In this document: positions 14,532 through 23,692 of the stretch, one piece after another
Layout: each line of letters begins with the position of its first letter
Position numbering within the stretch: the stretch's first letter is position 1
DNA from: Pseudomonas sp. S04
Lineage (GTDB): Bacteria > Pseudomonadota > Gammaproteobacteria > Pseudomonadales > Pseudomonadaceae
Length of the DNA stretch: 64,000 nt
Assembly (NCBI RefSeq): GCF_009834545.1
Contig: NZ_CP019427.1
Span: 1,261,001 to 1,325,000 of the forward strand
Direction of reading: 5' to 3'
Position numbers and translations under genes: made by a program
The notes under the pieces: model-generated
What the model was told of the DNA's origin: nothing
The model's database searches: none
Seen by the model: the letters and a program-made list of their open reading frames with translations, nothing else

Positions 14532-14855
14532 TCAGCGAACCAGGTCTTTGATCTTGCCTTTGACGCCATCAAATTCCGCTGCGTCTGGCAGCGAATCTTT
14601 CTTCTCAGTGATGTTGGGCCAGATTTCGGCCAGTTCAACGTTCAGCTGAATGAATTCTTGCATCTCGTCCGGAACTTCGTCCTCGGAGAAGATGGCCACA
14701 GCAGGGCATTCCGGCTCGCACAGGGCGCAGTCGATGCACTCATCCGGGTGAATCACCAGGAAGTTCGGGCCTTCGTAAAAGCAGTCCACCGGACAGACTT
14801 CTACGCAGTCGGTGTACTTGCACTTGATGCAGTTGTCGGTGACGACGAAGGTCAT
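14532..14855 (-). CDS. fdxA: 7Fe ferredoxin FdxA
   Basis: FdxA is a soluble electron carrier with one [3Fe-4S] and one [4Fe-4S] cluster. The 107-residue protein has cysteines at 9, 12, 17, 21, 25, 40, 43, 46 and 50, in the blocks [17 protein letters not shown] and [12 protein letters not shown], the Azotobacter FdI-type arrangement. The C-terminal half is acidic and lacks further motifs. It is downstream of mutS on the same strand with a 140-base spacer carrying a long inverted repeat. The gene order rpoS-rsmZ-fdxA-mutS matches other pseudomonads. Confidence 0.96.
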   Translation of the reverse strand: MTFVVTDNCIKCKYTDCVEVCPVDCFYEGPNFLVIHPDECIDCALCEPECPAVAIFSEDEVPDEMQEFIQLNVELAEIWPNITEKKDSLPDAAEFDGVKGKIKDLVR

Positions 14856-14908
14856 TTCTAATTCTCTCCTCAGGCGGCGTGCTGCGCCCCTTCACGGTGG
14901 GGTCGCCA

Positions 14909-14962
14909 GGTTTGGGAGCGCTTGCCTGCAGACCAGGCTAATAGCCTGCAGCACCCCAAACC
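14909..14962. repeat. Interrupted inverted repeat between mutS and fdxA
   Basis: GGTTTGGG (14909-14916) is matched by CCCAAACC (14955-14962), and inside it AGGCTA-A-TAGCCT (14935-14947) is a second palindrome. It may fold in the mutS-fdxA transcript or act as a binding site. No T-run is attached. Confidence 0.5.
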
Positions 14963-14995
14963 GCGCGAGATTCTAACAGCTTGCAGGCAACAGCG

Positions 14996-17575
14996 TTAGA
15001 TCCGTGTCTTCAGTGTATAGAGCATTTCGAGTGCACGACGTGGTGTCAGGTCATCCAGATCGAGTTTTGCCAGTTCATCCAGCACCGGGTGGGGCAGGCT
15101 GGCGAACATGTCGCTCTGCTGCGGCGCTGCCGGTTTGCCTTTGGCCGGAGCCGGGACTTCATGGGGCAGGCTGGTGGTTTCCAGGCGGCTCAAGTGCTCT
15201 CGGGCGCGCAGGATGACCTCTGTGGGCACACCCGCCAGTTGTGCCACCGCCAGGCCGTAGCTCTGGCTGGCGGGGCCAGGCAGCACGTGGTGGAGGAAAA
15301 CGATGCGCTCGTTGTGTTCGGTGGCGTTGAGATGCACGTTGGCCACCAATGGCTGGGCTTCCGGCAGCACCGTCAACTCGAAGTAGTGGGTAGCGAACAG
15401 CGTGTAGGCGCGCAGTTGGGCCAGGCGCTCGGCCGCCGCCCAGGCCAGGGACAAGCCGTCGAAGGTGCTGGTGCCACGGCCCACTTCGTCCATCAGCACC
15501 AGGCTGCGTTCGGTGGCATTGTGCAGAATGTTCGCGGTTTCGCTCATTTCCACCATAAAGGTCGAGCGCCCGCCTGCAAGGTCGTCACTGGAGCCGATCC
15601 GGGTGAAGATCCGGTCCACCAGCGACAACTCACAGCTGGCCGCCGGCACGAAGCTGCCGATGTGCGCCAGCAACACGATCAGTGCAGTCTGGCGCATATA
15701 GGTGGATTTACCGCCCATGTTCGGCCCGGTGATCACCAGCATCCGGGTGTTGTCGTCCAGGCTCAGGTCGTTGGCCACGAACGGGGTGCTCAGCACTTGC
15801 TCGACCACTGGGTGGCGGCCCTGACTGATGCGCATGCACGGCTCGCTGACGAAGCGCGGGCAGTTCAGATCAAGGTTCAACGCGCGTTCGGCCAGGTTGC
15901 TCAGCACATCCAGCTCGGCCAGTGCCGCTGCAGTGTCCTGCAAGGGTGGCAATTGGCTGATCAAGTCCTCGAGCAGGGCTTCATAAAGCATTTTCTCGCG
16001 AGCCAGCGCTCGGCTCTTGGCCGACAGTGCCTTGTCTTCGAATGCCTTGAGTTCCGGCGTAATGAAACGCTCGGCGCCCTTGAGCGTCTGCCGCCGAATG
16101 TAGTCGGCGGGGGCCTGTTCGGCCTGCTTGCTCGGCAGTTCGATGAAGTAGCCGTGAATCCGGTTGTAACCGACCTTCAGGTGGGACAGGCCGGTGCGCG
16201 CCTTTTCCCGGGCTTCCAGGTCGATGAGGAACTGGCCGGCGTTCTCGCTCAGCGATTGCAGCTCGTCGAGCTCGGTGTCGTACCCGGTTTTCAACACCCC
16301 ACCGTCGCGGATCACTGCGGGCGGGTTGTCAATGATGGCTTTTTCCAGCAGCGCCGCCAGTTCGGGATAGGTGCTGGTGGTCACGGCCAGTTGGTTCAGG
16401 TGCGGCGCTTCCAGTTCGCTCATCGCCACTTGCAGTTGCGGCAGGGCGCCGAGGGCGTCACGCAGGCGTGCCAGGTCGCGCGGGCGAGCGTTGCGCAGGC
16501 CGATCCGCGCCAGGATTCGCTCTATGTCGCCGATCTCCTTGAGCTGCGGTTGCAGTTTCTCGAAGCGATAGCCATCCAGCAGGCAGGTGATCGAACTCTG
16601 CCGCGCCTGTAGCACCTGCAGGTCGCGCAACGGGCGGTTCAGCCAGCGGGTCAGCAGGCGGCTGCCCATGGCAGTCTGGCAACGATCGACCACCGATTGC
16701 AGGGTGTTATCGCGGCCACCGGCCAGGTTGGTGTCCAGTTCCAGGTTGCGTCGGCTCGCGCCGTCCAGCACCACGGTGTCGTCCAGGCGTTCATGCCGCA
16801 GGCTGCGCAAGTGCGGCAGGGCGGTACGCTGGGTTTCCTTGGCATAGCTCAGGAGGCAACCGGCAGCGCCGATAGCCAGGCTCAGGTTCTCGCAGCCAAA
16901 ACCCTTGAGGTCCTGGGTGGAAAATTGCTGGCACAGGCTCTTGAACGCCGAATCTCGCTCAAAATCCCACGGCGCGCGACGACGAACGCCACGCCGTTTT
17001 TCCGCCGGCAGGTCTTTTGGCCAGTCATCCGGGATCATCAGTTCCACCGGGTTGACCCGTTCCAGCTCGGCCAGCAGGTTTTCCCAGCCTTTGATTTCCA
17101 GCACCGTGAAGTTGCCGCTGGTGATGTCCAGTACGGCCAGGCCGAACAGGCGCTCGTCACCCAGCACAGCAGCGATCAGGTTGTCGCGCCGTTCGTCCAG
17201 CAACGCCTCGTCGCTGACGGTGCCGGGGGTGATGATGCGCACCACCTGGCGATCCACCGGCCCTTTGCTGGTCGCCGGATCACCCACCTGCTCACAGATC
17301 ACTACTGATTCGCCCAGCTTGACCAGCTTGGCGAGGTAACCTTCGGCGGCATGGTAAGGAATCCCACACATCGGAATCGCCTGGCCGGCCGACTGCCCAC
17401 GCGCCGTCAGGGTGATGTCCAGCAGCTTGGCGGCTTTCTTCGCGTCTTCGTAGAAGATCTCGTAGAAGTCCCCCATGCGATAGAACATCAACTGGTCTGG
17501 GTGCTGGTTCTTCAGGCGCCAGTACTGCTGCATCATCGGGGTGTGGGAGGACAGGTCGGAAAGTGCTTTATTCAT
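14996..17575 (-). CDS. mutS: DNA mismatch repair protein MutS
   Basis: MutS recognises mismatches and small loops and recruits MutL. From the ATG at 17575 the protein has 859 residues. The mismatch-binding domain begins [28 protein letters not shown], including the Phe-x-Glu intercalation motif (FYEIF). The C-terminal ATPase has Walker [16 protein letters not shown], Walker [17 protein letters not shown] and the conserved ATHYFEL. An in-frame ATG 21 bases upstream (17596) adds seven unconserved residues; neither start has a strong ribosome site. It is divergent from the repressor gene at 17768. Confidence 0.97.
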   Translation of the reverse strand: MNKALSDLSSHTPMMQQYWRLKNQHPDQLMFYRMGDFYEIFYEDAKKAAKLLDITLTARGQSAGQAIPMCGIPYHAAEGYLAKLVKLGESVVICEQVGDPATSKGPVDRQVVRIITPGTVSDEALLDERRDNLIAAVLGDERLFGLAVLDITSGNFTVLEIKGWENLLAELERVNPVELMIPDDWPKDLPAEKRRGVRRRAPWDFERDSAFKSLCQQFSTQDLKGFGCENLSLAIGAAGCLLSYAKETQRTALPHLRSLRHERLDDTVVLDGASRRNLELDTNLAGGRDNTLQSVVDRCQTAMGSRLLTRWLNRPLRDLQVLQARQSSITCLLDGYRFEKLQPQLKEIGDIERILARIGLRNARPRDLARLRDALGALPQLQVAMSELEAPHLNQLAVTTSTYPELAALLEKAIIDNPPAVIRDGGVLKTGYDTELDELQSLSENAGQFLIDLEAREKARTGLSHLKVGYNRIHGYFIELPSKQAEQAPADYIRRQTLKGAERFITPELKAFEDKALSAKSRALAREKMLYEALLEDLISQLPPLQDTAAALAELDVLSNLAERALNLDLNCPRFVSEPCMRISQGRHPVVEQVLSTPFVANDLSLDDNTRMLVITGPNMGGKSTYMRQTALIVLLAHIGSFVPAASCELSLVDRIFTRIGSSDDLAGGRSTFMVEMSETANILHNATERSLVLMDEVGRGTSTFDGLSLAWAAAERLAQLRAYTLFATHYFELTVLPEAQPLVANVHLNATEHNERIVFLHHVLPGPASQSYGLAVAQLAGVPTEVILRAREHLSRLETTSLPHEVPAPAKGKPAAPQQSDMFASLPHPVLDELAKLDLDDLTPRRALEMLYTLKTRI

Positions 17576-17767
17576 CGGGTAATCAGGCGGATTCATTCAA
17601 AGGGGTGGGTAAAGGAGGGCGTTGCCCAGGCCTTTGCGCGATGGGCGCAAGGTTACCATGGGCGGCTCCGCACGACCCAGGGATGAACGCCAAGTGGGGG
17701 TGTTTTGCGAATCTGAAGGGCAATTTATGCGAAACAGCATTTGTCATCCCGAAAAAGAATCCGCATT

Positions 17768-18511
17768 ATGCAAGGTATGCAAAAACGCAATGTTTCTACC
17801 GTCCTCAGGGCGCTGCTCGATCAACACGGGATCTCCCCTACGGAGCTTCACCGGCGTACCGGCGTGCCGCAATCCACCCTCTCGCGGATACTCGGCGGCA
17901 AGATCGCCGATCCGGCGGATAAACACATCTCGAAGATCGCCGAGTATTTTCGTGTGAGCACCGACCAGTTGCGTGGCCGTGTCGATGTCGCGCCGGGTTA
18001 CCCGCCTCCACGAGCTCCCGCGCACTCGGAGCTCAAGGACATCAGCCTGTGGGATGACGACACTCCCATCGAAGACGACGAGGTCTCGGTACCCTTTCTG
18101 CGCGAGGTTGAATTGGCTGCTGGATCAGGAAGATTCGTGATCGAAGAAAGCGAGCGCGCCAGCCTGCGTTTTGGCAAGCGCAGCCTGCGCCACAACGGCG
18201 TGCAATTCGATCAGGCCAAATGCGTGACCGTGCGCGGCAACAGCATGTTGCCGGTGCTGCGTGATGGCGCCACGGTAGGGGTGAATGCCGGCAAATGCGG
18301 GATCGGCGATATCGTCGACGGCGATCTCTACGCGATCAACCACAACGGCCAGTTGCGCGTGAAACAGCTGTATCGACTGCCCACCGGGATTCGCCTGCGC
18401 AGCTTCAATCGCGATGAGCATCCGGATGAGGACTATGGCTTCCAGGATATCCAGACCGGGCAGATCGTAATCCTGGGGCATGTGTTCTGGTGGGGTATGT
18501 ACGCTCGCTGA
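17768..18511 (+). CDS. PrtR-like self-cleaving repressor of a lost tailocin/prophage
   Basis: This 247-residue protein joins an N-terminal Cro/C1-type HTH (about residues 10-65, SPTELHRRTGVPQSTLSRIL as the helix-turn-helix) to a C-terminal S24 peptidase (LexA/CI type). The S24 part shows a likely cleavage site AAGSG near residue 118, the nucleophile in VRGNSMLPVLRDG and the general-base Lys in GQLRVKQLYRL. Such proteins repress pyocin and prophage genes until RecA* promotes cleavage. In relatives the same mutS-cinA position carries prtR at the edge of an R-tailocin cluster. Start codons at 17768 and 17777 are both possible; the first has the better purine run. Confidence 0.88.
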   Translation: MQGMQKRNVSTVLRALLDQHGISPTELHRRTGVPQSTLSRILGGKIADPADKHISKIAEYFRVSTDQLRGRVDVAPGYPPPRAPAHSELKDISLWDDDTPIEDDEVSVPFLREVELAAGSGRFVIEESERASLRFGKRSLRHNGVQFDQAKCVTVRGNSMLPVLRDGATVGVNAGKCGIGDIVDGDLYAINHNGQLRVKQLYRLPTGIRLRSFNRDEHPDEDYGFQDIQTGQIVILGHVFWWGMYAR

Positions 18512-18532
18512 TTGTCTCTTGTGCCAATCTCA

Positions 18533-18557
18533 ACCCGTCCTCTGGCGGGTTTTTTTG
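18533..18557 (+). terminator. Intrinsic terminator of the repressor gene
   Basis: ACCCGTCC-TCT-GGCGGGT forms a stem followed by seven Ts, 20 bases after the stop codon at 18511. Confidence 0.8.
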
Positions 18558-18595
18558 CGCCTGGAGTTTTTTTTGGGGGGAGGTGAATTGTTTTG

Positions 18596-18609
18596 ATGCA
18601 TTTATGCAT
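18596..18609. promoter_or_regulatory. Palindrome ATGCA-N4-TGCAT, copy 1 (likely repressor operator)
   Basis: ATGCATTTATGCAT has 5-base arms with a 4-base centre. An identical arm pair recurs 54 bases downstream in front of the holin gene. Probable binding site of the adjacent PrtR-like repressor. Confidence 0.6.
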
Positions 18610-18639
18610 GAATATTCGCTGAGTGTGATGGGTTTCCGA

Positions 18640-18666
18640 TTGACTATATATGCATCAGTGCATAAT
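18640..18666 (+). promoter_or_regulatory. Promoter of the holin gene with operator palindrome copy 2
   Basis: A -35-like TTGACT (18640-18645) and a -10-like CATAAT (18661-18666) flank the palindrome ATGCATCAGTGCAT (18650-18663). The palindrome has the same arms and spacing as 18596-18609. Its place between the promoter elements fits direct repression by the upstream S24-type repressor. The 15-base spacing is shorter than ideal. Confidence 0.55.
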
Positions 18667-18695
18667 GTTTTGACTCGTCACTCAGGAGCAATCAA

Positions 18696-19037
18696 ATGAC
18701 AATCGAACAGCAAGTCTTGCTGGAGATCCCTGTCTGGCTGGTCATTGCACTCACGCTGCTGGGTGGCTTGTCTGGTGAAATGTGGCGTGCGGACAAGGAG
18801 GGTGAGCGCGGCTGGTCATTGGTCCGGCGCCTGAGCCTGCGCTCTGGGTCGAGCATGATCTGCGGTGTCTCGGTGGTGATGCTGTTATATGCCGCCAACA
18901 TCTCGGCCTGGACAGCTGCCGCATTCGGCTGCCTGACGGCGATGGCCGGTGCGGATTTCGCCATTGGCTTGTATCAGCGCTGGGCGGCCAGGCGCATCGG
19001 CGTAGTGGAAGACCAGGCCCCAGAGGATCAGCGGTAG
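18696..19037 (+). CDS. Phage/tailocin-type holin, 113 residues
   Basis: The product has two or three membrane segments (about residues 11-27 LVIALTLLGGLSGEM, 49-67 SMICGVSVVMLLYAANIS, 70-92 AAAFGCLTAMAGADFAIGLY) with a charged stretch WRADKEGERGW after the first and a charged C-terminus, the layout of holins found next to prtR in Pseudomonas R-tailocin loci. A holin would permeabilise the inner membrane to release an endolysin, but no endolysin, spanin, sheath, tube or baseplate gene follows; cinA comes next. The gene appears to be a remnant or a reused piece of a tailocin cluster. Confidence 0.75.
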   Translation: MTIEQQVLLEIPVWLVIALTLLGGLSGEMWRADKEGERGWSLVRRLSLRSGSSMICGVSVVMLLYAANISAWTAAAFGCLTAMAGADFAIGLYQRWAARRIGVVEDQAPEDQR

Positions 19038-19140
19038 TGCGCGGGCACGGCGCCACTCATATTTTGATTTCCCCAGCGCCTTGCAAGCGCAACCTGCTCA
19101 TGTAGGGTAGTGCTCACGCCCGTCTGATAAGGAGAGAGTC

Positions 19141-19641
19141 GTGAATGAAATCACTCAGCTGGCCGCGGAACTGGGCCGGCGTCTACAGGTTCTCAATGCC
19201 CACGTCAGCACGGCCGAATCCTGCACCGGGGGCGGTATCGCCGAGGCGATCACCCGGATTGCCGGCAGTTCGGCCTGGTTCGAGGCGGGGTATGTCACGT
19301 ACTCCAATCGCCAGAAAACCCAGCAATTGAAGGTGCCGGGCGAGTTGTTCGAGCAGGTCGGGGCGGTGAGTCGCGAGGTCGTGGAGGCCATGGTTCGCGG
19401 CGCGCAGCGCAACAGCCATGCGCGGTTTGCCGTGGCGGTCAGCGGGATCGCCGGGCCTGACGGCGGCTCGCCGGCCAAGCCGGTGGGGACTGTCTGGCTG
19501 GCCTGGGGGGTGGGCGAGGCCGTGTTTAGCGAGTGCCGGCACTTCCCCGGTAACCGCGATGAGGTCCGCCGACAAACGGTGAAGGCCGCGCTAGAGGGCT
19601 TGCTGCAACATGCCGCCGGAGAAATCTCAAATCAGGGGTAG
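19141..19641 (+). CDS. cinA: Nicotinamide-nucleotide amidase (CinA C-terminal/PncC family)
   Basis: This family deamidates nicotinamide mononucleotide to nicotinate mononucleotide, recycling the product of NAD-dependent DNA ligase. The 166-residue protein is the single CinA C-terminal domain, with the signatures [21 protein letters not shown] and [18 protein letters not shown]. The GTG at 19141 follows AAGGAGAG and gives the expected N-terminus. It lies immediately upstream of recA, as in many proteobacteria, and marks the right border of the tailocin insertion site. Confidence 0.93.
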   Translation: MNEITQLAAELGRRLQVLNAHVSTAESCTGGGIAEAITRIAGSSAWFEAGYVTYSNRQKTQQLKVPGELFEQVGAVSREVVEAMVRGAQRNSHARFAVAVSGIAGPDGGSPAKPVGTVWLAWGVGEAVFSECRHFPGNRDEVRRQTVKAALEGLLQHAAGEISNQG

Positions 19642-19668
19642 GCGATCCACAATCGCTGTGGAATAATA

Positions 19669-19684
19669 CTGTCTACTTATACAG
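19669..19684 (+). promoter_or_regulatory. LexA (SOS) box of recA
   Basis: CTGTCTACTTATACAG fits the LexA consensus CTG-N10-CAG with an AT-rich centre and lies 41 bases before the recA start. The neighbouring TACTGT/TATACA provides -10-like sequence. Confidence 0.85.
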
Positions 19685-19724
19685 GTGTTGGCCGTCAGGC
19701 CTTATTGATTACGTGAGGACTTTA

Positions 19725-20774
19725 ATGGACGACAACAAGAAGAAAGCCTTGGCTGCGGCCCTGGGTCAGATCGAACGTCAATTCGGCAAGGGTGCCGTAA
19801 TGCGTATGGGCGATCAGGACCGTCAGGCGATCCCGGCTATCTCCACTGGCTCTCTGGGTCTGGACATCGCACTCGGCATTGGCGGCCTGCCAAAAGGCCG
19901 TATCGTTGAAATCTACGGTCCTGAATCTTCCGGTAAAACCACCCTGACCCTGTCGGTCATCGCCCAAGCGCAAAAAGCCGGTGCGACCTGCGCGTTCGTC
20001 GATGCCGAGCACGCCCTGGACCCGGAATACGCCGGCAAACTGGGGGTCAACGTCGACGACCTGCTGGTTTCCCAGCCGGACACCGGCGAGCAAGCCCTGG
20101 AAATCACCGACATGCTGGTGCGTTCCAACGCGGTTGACGTGATCATCGTCGACTCCGTGGCTGCACTGGTACCCAAGGCGGAAATCGAAGGCGAGATGGG
20201 CGACATGCATGTGGGCCTGCAAGCCCGCCTGATGTCCCAGGCGCTGCGTAAAATCACCGGTAACATCAAGAACGCCAACTGCTTGGTGATCTTCATCAAC
20301 CAGATCCGGATGAAAATCGGCGTGATGTTCGGCAGCCCGGAAACCACCACCGGTGGTAACGCGCTGAAGTTCTACGCCTCGGTTCGCCTGGACATCCGCC
20401 GTACTGGCGCGGTGAAAGAAGGCGACGAAGTGGTCGGCAGCGAAACCCGCGTCAAAGTCGTCAAGAACAAGGTGGCAGCACCGTTCCGTCAGGCCGAGTT
20501 CCAGATTCTTTACGGCAAGGGCATCTACCTCAATGGCGAGATGATCGACCTGGGTGTGTTGCACGGTTTTGTTGAGAAGTCCGGTGCCTGGTATGCCTAC
20601 AACGGCAGCAAGATCGGTCAGGGCAAGGCCAACTCGGCCAAGTTCCTGCAGGACAACCCGGACATTGCAGCCAAGCTCGAGAAGCAGATTCGCGACAAGC
20701 TGCTGACGCCGGTGGACCTCAACGCCGTGCCGGTCAAAGAGACTGAAGATGACCTGGCCGACGCTGATATCTGA
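19725..20774 (+). CDS. recA: Recombinase RecA
   Basis: RecA forms filaments on single-stranded DNA, drives strand exchange and promotes self-cleavage of LexA and of S24-type prophage repressors such as the one at 17768. The 349-residue product has Walker [11 protein letters not shown], Walker [14 protein letters not shown], loop 2 with [20 protein letters not shown] and an acidic C-terminal tail. The ATG at 19725 ([17 protein letters not shown]) is the family start. An SOS box precedes it and recX follows after 8 bases. Confidence 0.99.
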   Translation: MDDNKKKALAAALGQIERQFGKGAVMRMGDQDRQAIPAISTGSLGLDIALGIGGLPKGRIVEIYGPESSGKTTLTLSVIAQAQKAGATCAFVDAEHALDPEYAGKLGVNVDDLLVSQPDTGEQALEITDMLVRSNAVDVIIVDSVAALVPKAEIEGEMGDMHVGLQARLMSQALRKITGNIKNANCLVIFINQIRMKIGVMFGSPETTTGGNALKFYASVRLDIRRTGAVKEGDEVVGSETRVKVVKNKVAAPFRQAEFQILYGKGIYLNGEMIDLGVLHGFVEKSGAWYAYNGSKIGQGKANSAKFLQDNPDIAAKLEKQIRDKLLTPVDLNAVPVKETEDDLADADI

Positions 20775-20782
20775 TTGATCCC

Positions 20783-21250
20783 ATGACCGCCGTACTCGAT
20801 ACCCTCGTCGCGGTGCGGCGAACCGCAATGGACCTGCTCGCGCGACGCGAGCACGGTCGAGTCGAGCTGACGCGTAAACTGCGTCAGCGCGGCGCCCCCG
20901 ATGAAATGATCGACACTGCCCTCGACCGTCTGACGGAAGAGGGGTTGCTGTCCGAATCCCGTTACCTCGAAAGTTTCGTTTCCTACCGGTCCCGTTCAGG
21001 CTACGGCCCTTTGCGCATTCGTGAAGAGTTGAGCCAGCGCGGATTGCAGCGCGCTGATATCGAACTCGCCTTGCGCGAGTGTGGAATCAGCTGGCAGGCA
21101 CAACTGGAAGACACCTGGCGCCGTAAATTTGCCGGGCATTTACCAATCGATGCCCGCGAGCGTGCCAAGCAAGGGCGCTTCCTCGCTTATCGCGGTTACT
21201 CCATGGAGATGATCGGCCGGTTGTTCAGCGGCCGAGCAATGGACGACTAA
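20783..21250 (+). CDS. recX: RecA regulator RecX
   Basis: RecX binds the RecA filament groove and limits its activity. The 155-residue protein is built of three-helix repeats, with the family motifs [21 protein letters not shown] and [16 protein letters not shown]. The start at 20783 lies 8 bases after the recA stop (reading ATGACCGCC), so expression is by read-through from recA. A bidirectional terminator follows. Confidence 0.93.
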   Translation: MTAVLDTLVAVRRTAMDLLARREHGRVELTRKLRQRGAPDEMIDTALDRLTEEGLLSESRYLESFVSYRSRSGYGPLRIREELSQRGLQRADIELALRECGISWQAQLEDTWRRKFAGHLPIDARERAKQGRFLAYRGYSMEMIGRLFSGRAMDD

Positions 21251-21283
21251 AAAAGCCCGACTAGAAATAGTCGGGCTTTTTTA
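21249..21283. terminator. Bidirectional terminator between recX and the LOG gene
   Basis: AAAAAAGCCCGACTA pairs with TAGTCGGGCTTTTTT around a 5-base loop. It serves the convergent genes ending at 21250 and 21285. Confidence 0.9.
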
Positions 21284-21284
21284 T

Positions 21285-22403
21285 TCACGTCACTTTGATG
21301 GGGTCCCGTTGGCGCTGGGCAGTTGCGGGCTGGGAGGTGACCCAGTTTTCCGGCAGGTTGAGGTAGTCCACCAACTCACGCAGGCGCCCATGATCCCGGG
21401 CATTGAAGGTGAACGCCAGACGCGCCAAGTGGCTGAACTGCGCTTCGTCATGCTCCTCGCCACTGTAGGCATGCTGGTGAAAGTGATCGCTCAGGCACAG
21501 ATCGGCGAACGCCACTTGCAGGTGTGCCAGCGCCTGCTCGGTGAGCGCGTGATTCATGCGGATCACAAACTGGTTTTTTAGCCAGCGGCTGGAGTGGAAG
21601 TTGCTGTAGAACTGATTGATTTGCGCCACGGCTTCCTCGGCGTTATCCACCAGACGCACCAGCTTCAGGTCGTTGGGCAGGATGTAGCGATTGGCCTCCA
21701 ATTGATTGCGGATAAACTCCAATGCGCTTTCCCAGAACTTGCCGTCCGGTGCATCCAGCAGCACCACGGGTACCAGTGGGCTTTTGCCGGTCTGGATCAG
21801 GGTCAGTACTTCCAGGGCTTCGTCCAGTGTGCCGAAGCCGCCCGGGCACAGCACCAGCGCGTCGGCTTCCTTGACGAAGAACAGTTTGCGGGTGAAGAAA
21901 AAGTGGAAGGGCAGCAAGTTGGCAGTGCCACCGACGGTGGGGTTGGCATGCTGTTCGAAGGGCAGGGTGATGTTGAACCCAAGGCTGTGATCACGGCCGG
22001 CGCCTTCGTGAGCGGCGGCCATGATCCCGCCACCGGCTCCGGTGATCACCATCAGGTCCGATTGCGCGAGTTTTTCCCCCAGTTCACGGGCCAGTGCATA
22101 CAGCGGGTGCTCCACCGGAGTACGCGCTGAGCCGAACACGGTGACCTTGCGGCGTCCCTTGAACTGTTCCAGCACACGGAAAGCGTGCTCCAGTTCGCGC
22201 AAGGCTTGTAGGGTGATCTTGGCATTCCAGCGGTTGTGGTCGTCCTGGGCCATGCGCAGGACAGTCAGCATCATGTCGCGGTAGATCGGAATATTCGGGC
22301 TGTTGGGGGAAACCAGGTTGAGTTGTTCTTCGATCTTGCTCGTGAGATCGACACCGTTGTTTTGAAAATGACGTATCAGAAGGTCATTCGGTTGGTAAGG
22401 CAT
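21285..22403 (-). CDS. LOG-family nucleotide 5'-monophosphate nucleosidase-like protein
   Basis: The 372-residue protein has a Rossmann-like LOG domain in its middle: VFGSARTPVEHPLYALA, then GAGGGIMAAAHEGA, and the signature CPGGFGTLDEALEVLTLIQTGK (variant of PGGxGTxxE). Members hydrolyse purine or pyrimidine 5'-monophosphates to base and ribose phosphate (PpnN-like); plant-type LOGs act on cytokinin riboside monophosphates. It is longer than the about 190-residue single-domain LOGs, with extra N- and C-terminal segments. The substrate is unknown. Old annotations call this family lysine decarboxylase, which is wrong. Confidence 0.85.
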   Translation of the reverse strand: MPYQPNDLLIRHFQNNGVDLTSKIEEQLNLVSPNSPNIPIYRDMMLTVLRMAQDDHNRWNAKITLQALRELEHAFRVLEQFKGRRKVTVFGSARTPVEHPLYALARELGEKLAQSDLMVITGAGGGIMAAAHEGAGRDHSLGFNITLPFEQHANPTVGGTANLLPFHFFFTRKLFFVKEADALVLCPGGFGTLDEALEVLTLIQTGKSPLVPVVLLDAPDGKFWESALEFIRNQLEANRYILPNDLKLVRLVDNAEEAVAQINQFYSNFHSSRWLKNQFVIRMNHALTEQALAHLQVAFADLCLSDHFHQHAYSGEEHDEAQFSHLARLAFTFNARDHGRLRELVDYLNLPENWVTSQPATAQRQRDPIKVT

Positions 22404-22881
22404 TCAACTTCTCCTTCTACACAGAACCTTCGGCCCGACCGAAAGATTCGTCGGGGCCGCGACACACCTTGTGTCGCCTGGGCATTGCAGCCAACCCGAC
22501 CCGCCGCGGACGGCCGTCGAGTCATCCAGACGGGTTCTGTTTATCCCTTGGATGAAAGAAATGTTCGCAAGGCACCGCTCTGGATGGCAGCCCCTTTTCT
22601 GCCGTGAGCATTGAACATCGACAGGTTAAATCTAGACGCTCGGCGTCAGTTGCGCTGACTTGATCATGGTCCTGAAAAGTCTGTGCTGGCAATAGCTTGT
22701 TGGCGATAGGTGATCGACTTTCACCGCTTGTCTGAAGCTCCACCTTAGGCGCTACGCTCTGATTTACTGAAATACAGACACGCAACACATTTGTCGTGCG
22801 TCCAGGGCAAGACGCAAGGCACCAGGAGCTGTGGGGAGTCATCGCGCAAGTAGTGGCGATTCTTAGGCACGGAGGCGGGTT
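22404..22881. other. 478-base divergent intergenic region
   Basis: This region separates the LOG gene (minus) from the RHH gene (plus) and must hold both promoters. I see a palindrome GCGACACACCTTGTGTCGC at 22457-22475 and a ribosome site GGAGG at 22871-22875, but no convincing gene. Its length leaves room for a small RNA that I cannot support. Confidence 0.4.
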
Positions 22882-23076
22882 ATGACTCTGGTGATACTGG
22901 AGATCGATACGCAGCTGTATCAGATGCTCAAGTCGGCAGCCGAGGACCATCAGGTAAGCCTGGAGGAGGAGTGTCGACGGCGGCTGGAGGGCAGGGAACA
23001 GCGCTCGCCTTATTTGCAGGCGCTGGTGGCGGAATTGCGCGCCGATGAAGAGCAGCGACGCGCGGGTTCGGGCTAG
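22882..23076 (+). CDS. Small ribbon-helix-helix (FitA/Arc-like) protein
   Basis: The 64-residue protein begins with a short beta strand (TLVILEID) followed by two helices (QLYQMLKSAAEDHQVSLEEECRRRLEG), the ribbon-helix-helix layout of Arc and FitA-type antitoxins. A good ribosome site (GGAGG) lies 8 bases before the ATG. FitA-type antitoxins are usually paired with a PIN-domain toxin, but the next gene is convergent and encodes a secreted protein. It may be an orphan antitoxin or a stand-alone DNA-binding protein. The fold is inferred from pattern and not certain. Confidence 0.7.
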   Translation: MTLVILEIDTQLYQMLKSAAEDHQVSLEEECRRRLEGREQRSPYLQALVAELRADEEQRRAGSG

Positions 23077-23502
23077 TTACTTGTTCTTTTTCGCAGGCTC
23101 TGCCGGGCAGTCCGATTCCTGGAATCGGGCCGAGGCCACCGGGCGGTTGGTTTTGTTCTCGGTGAATTCGTAACGCAAGATCGCGCCCTGGGCCATCAAC
23201 TTGCGGTAGTTGGGGTTGCGGCAAACGCTGGCACCCAGTTGCAGGTAGACGGCTTTCGGGTTGGCGCGCATTTCTTCGGCGTACACCGATTGCACGCTGA
23301 GGTGATCAACCAGCTCCTTGCCTTCGACCGTGTAGCCCTGGTCCAGAATGTTGTCACTGACTTCGCGAGGCAGGCCAACGTTACTTTCCGCGGCCACCTT
23401 CTCCAGCATCTTGCTCAGGTTCAAGTCTTTCAGGGACGCGGCCTGGGCGCAGAAAGGCAAAGCCAGCACAAGGGCGGCGGTGGGGACGATTAGGCGCAGC
23501 AT
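23077..23502 (-). CDS. Secreted protein of the PA3611 type (QSregVF family)
   Basis: The 141-residue product has a Sec signal peptide (MLRLIVPTAALVLALPFCAQA, cleavage near residue 21) and a small helical mature part with SLKDLNLSKMLEKVAAESN and two cysteines (SVCRNPNYRKL and ESDCPAEP) that could form a disulfide in the periplasm. It resembles P. aeruginosa PA3611, described as a putative quorum-sensing-regulated virulence factor. The ATG at 23502 follows GGAGAG. A longer open frame continuing upstream is discarded because it reads antisense through the next gene. Confidence 0.8.
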   Translation of the reverse strand: MLRLIVPTAALVLALPFCAQAASLKDLNLSKMLEKVAAESNVGLPREVSDNILDQGYTVEGKELVDHLSVQSVYAEEMRANPKAVYLQLGASVCRNPNYRKLMAQGAILRYEFTENKTNRPVASARFQESDCPAEPAKKNK

Positions 23503-23692
23503 GAAACTCTCCTGATTCAGTGACTGGTGCTTCGACCCGTCACAGGGCTGAGCGTTCAGTGGCGGCAAATTATAGGGTGCGGGCGGCGGGTGGTACAGGC
23601 TTGCGCGGGCTGCTCTGGTAAACTGCCGGCACTTTATTGCCCTGCCGAGCGCTTTTTGTGTCGATTCAATCCCCTTGCCATCGAAACCTGCC

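Noticed and set aside
14981..16612. Long open frame on the plus strand, about 540 codons
   Set aside because: It is antisense to the well-supported mutS gene and is rich in Gln/Val/His, typical of shadow frames.
18558..19140. Possible tailocin tail or lysis genes after the repressor
   Set aside because: I looked for sheath, tube, baseplate and endolysin genes on both strands; only the holin frame is present before cinA.
22404..22881. Riboswitch or small RNA in the long intergenic region
   Set aside because: Only one short palindrome is visible; no known riboswitch core or terminator-linked RNA can be supported.
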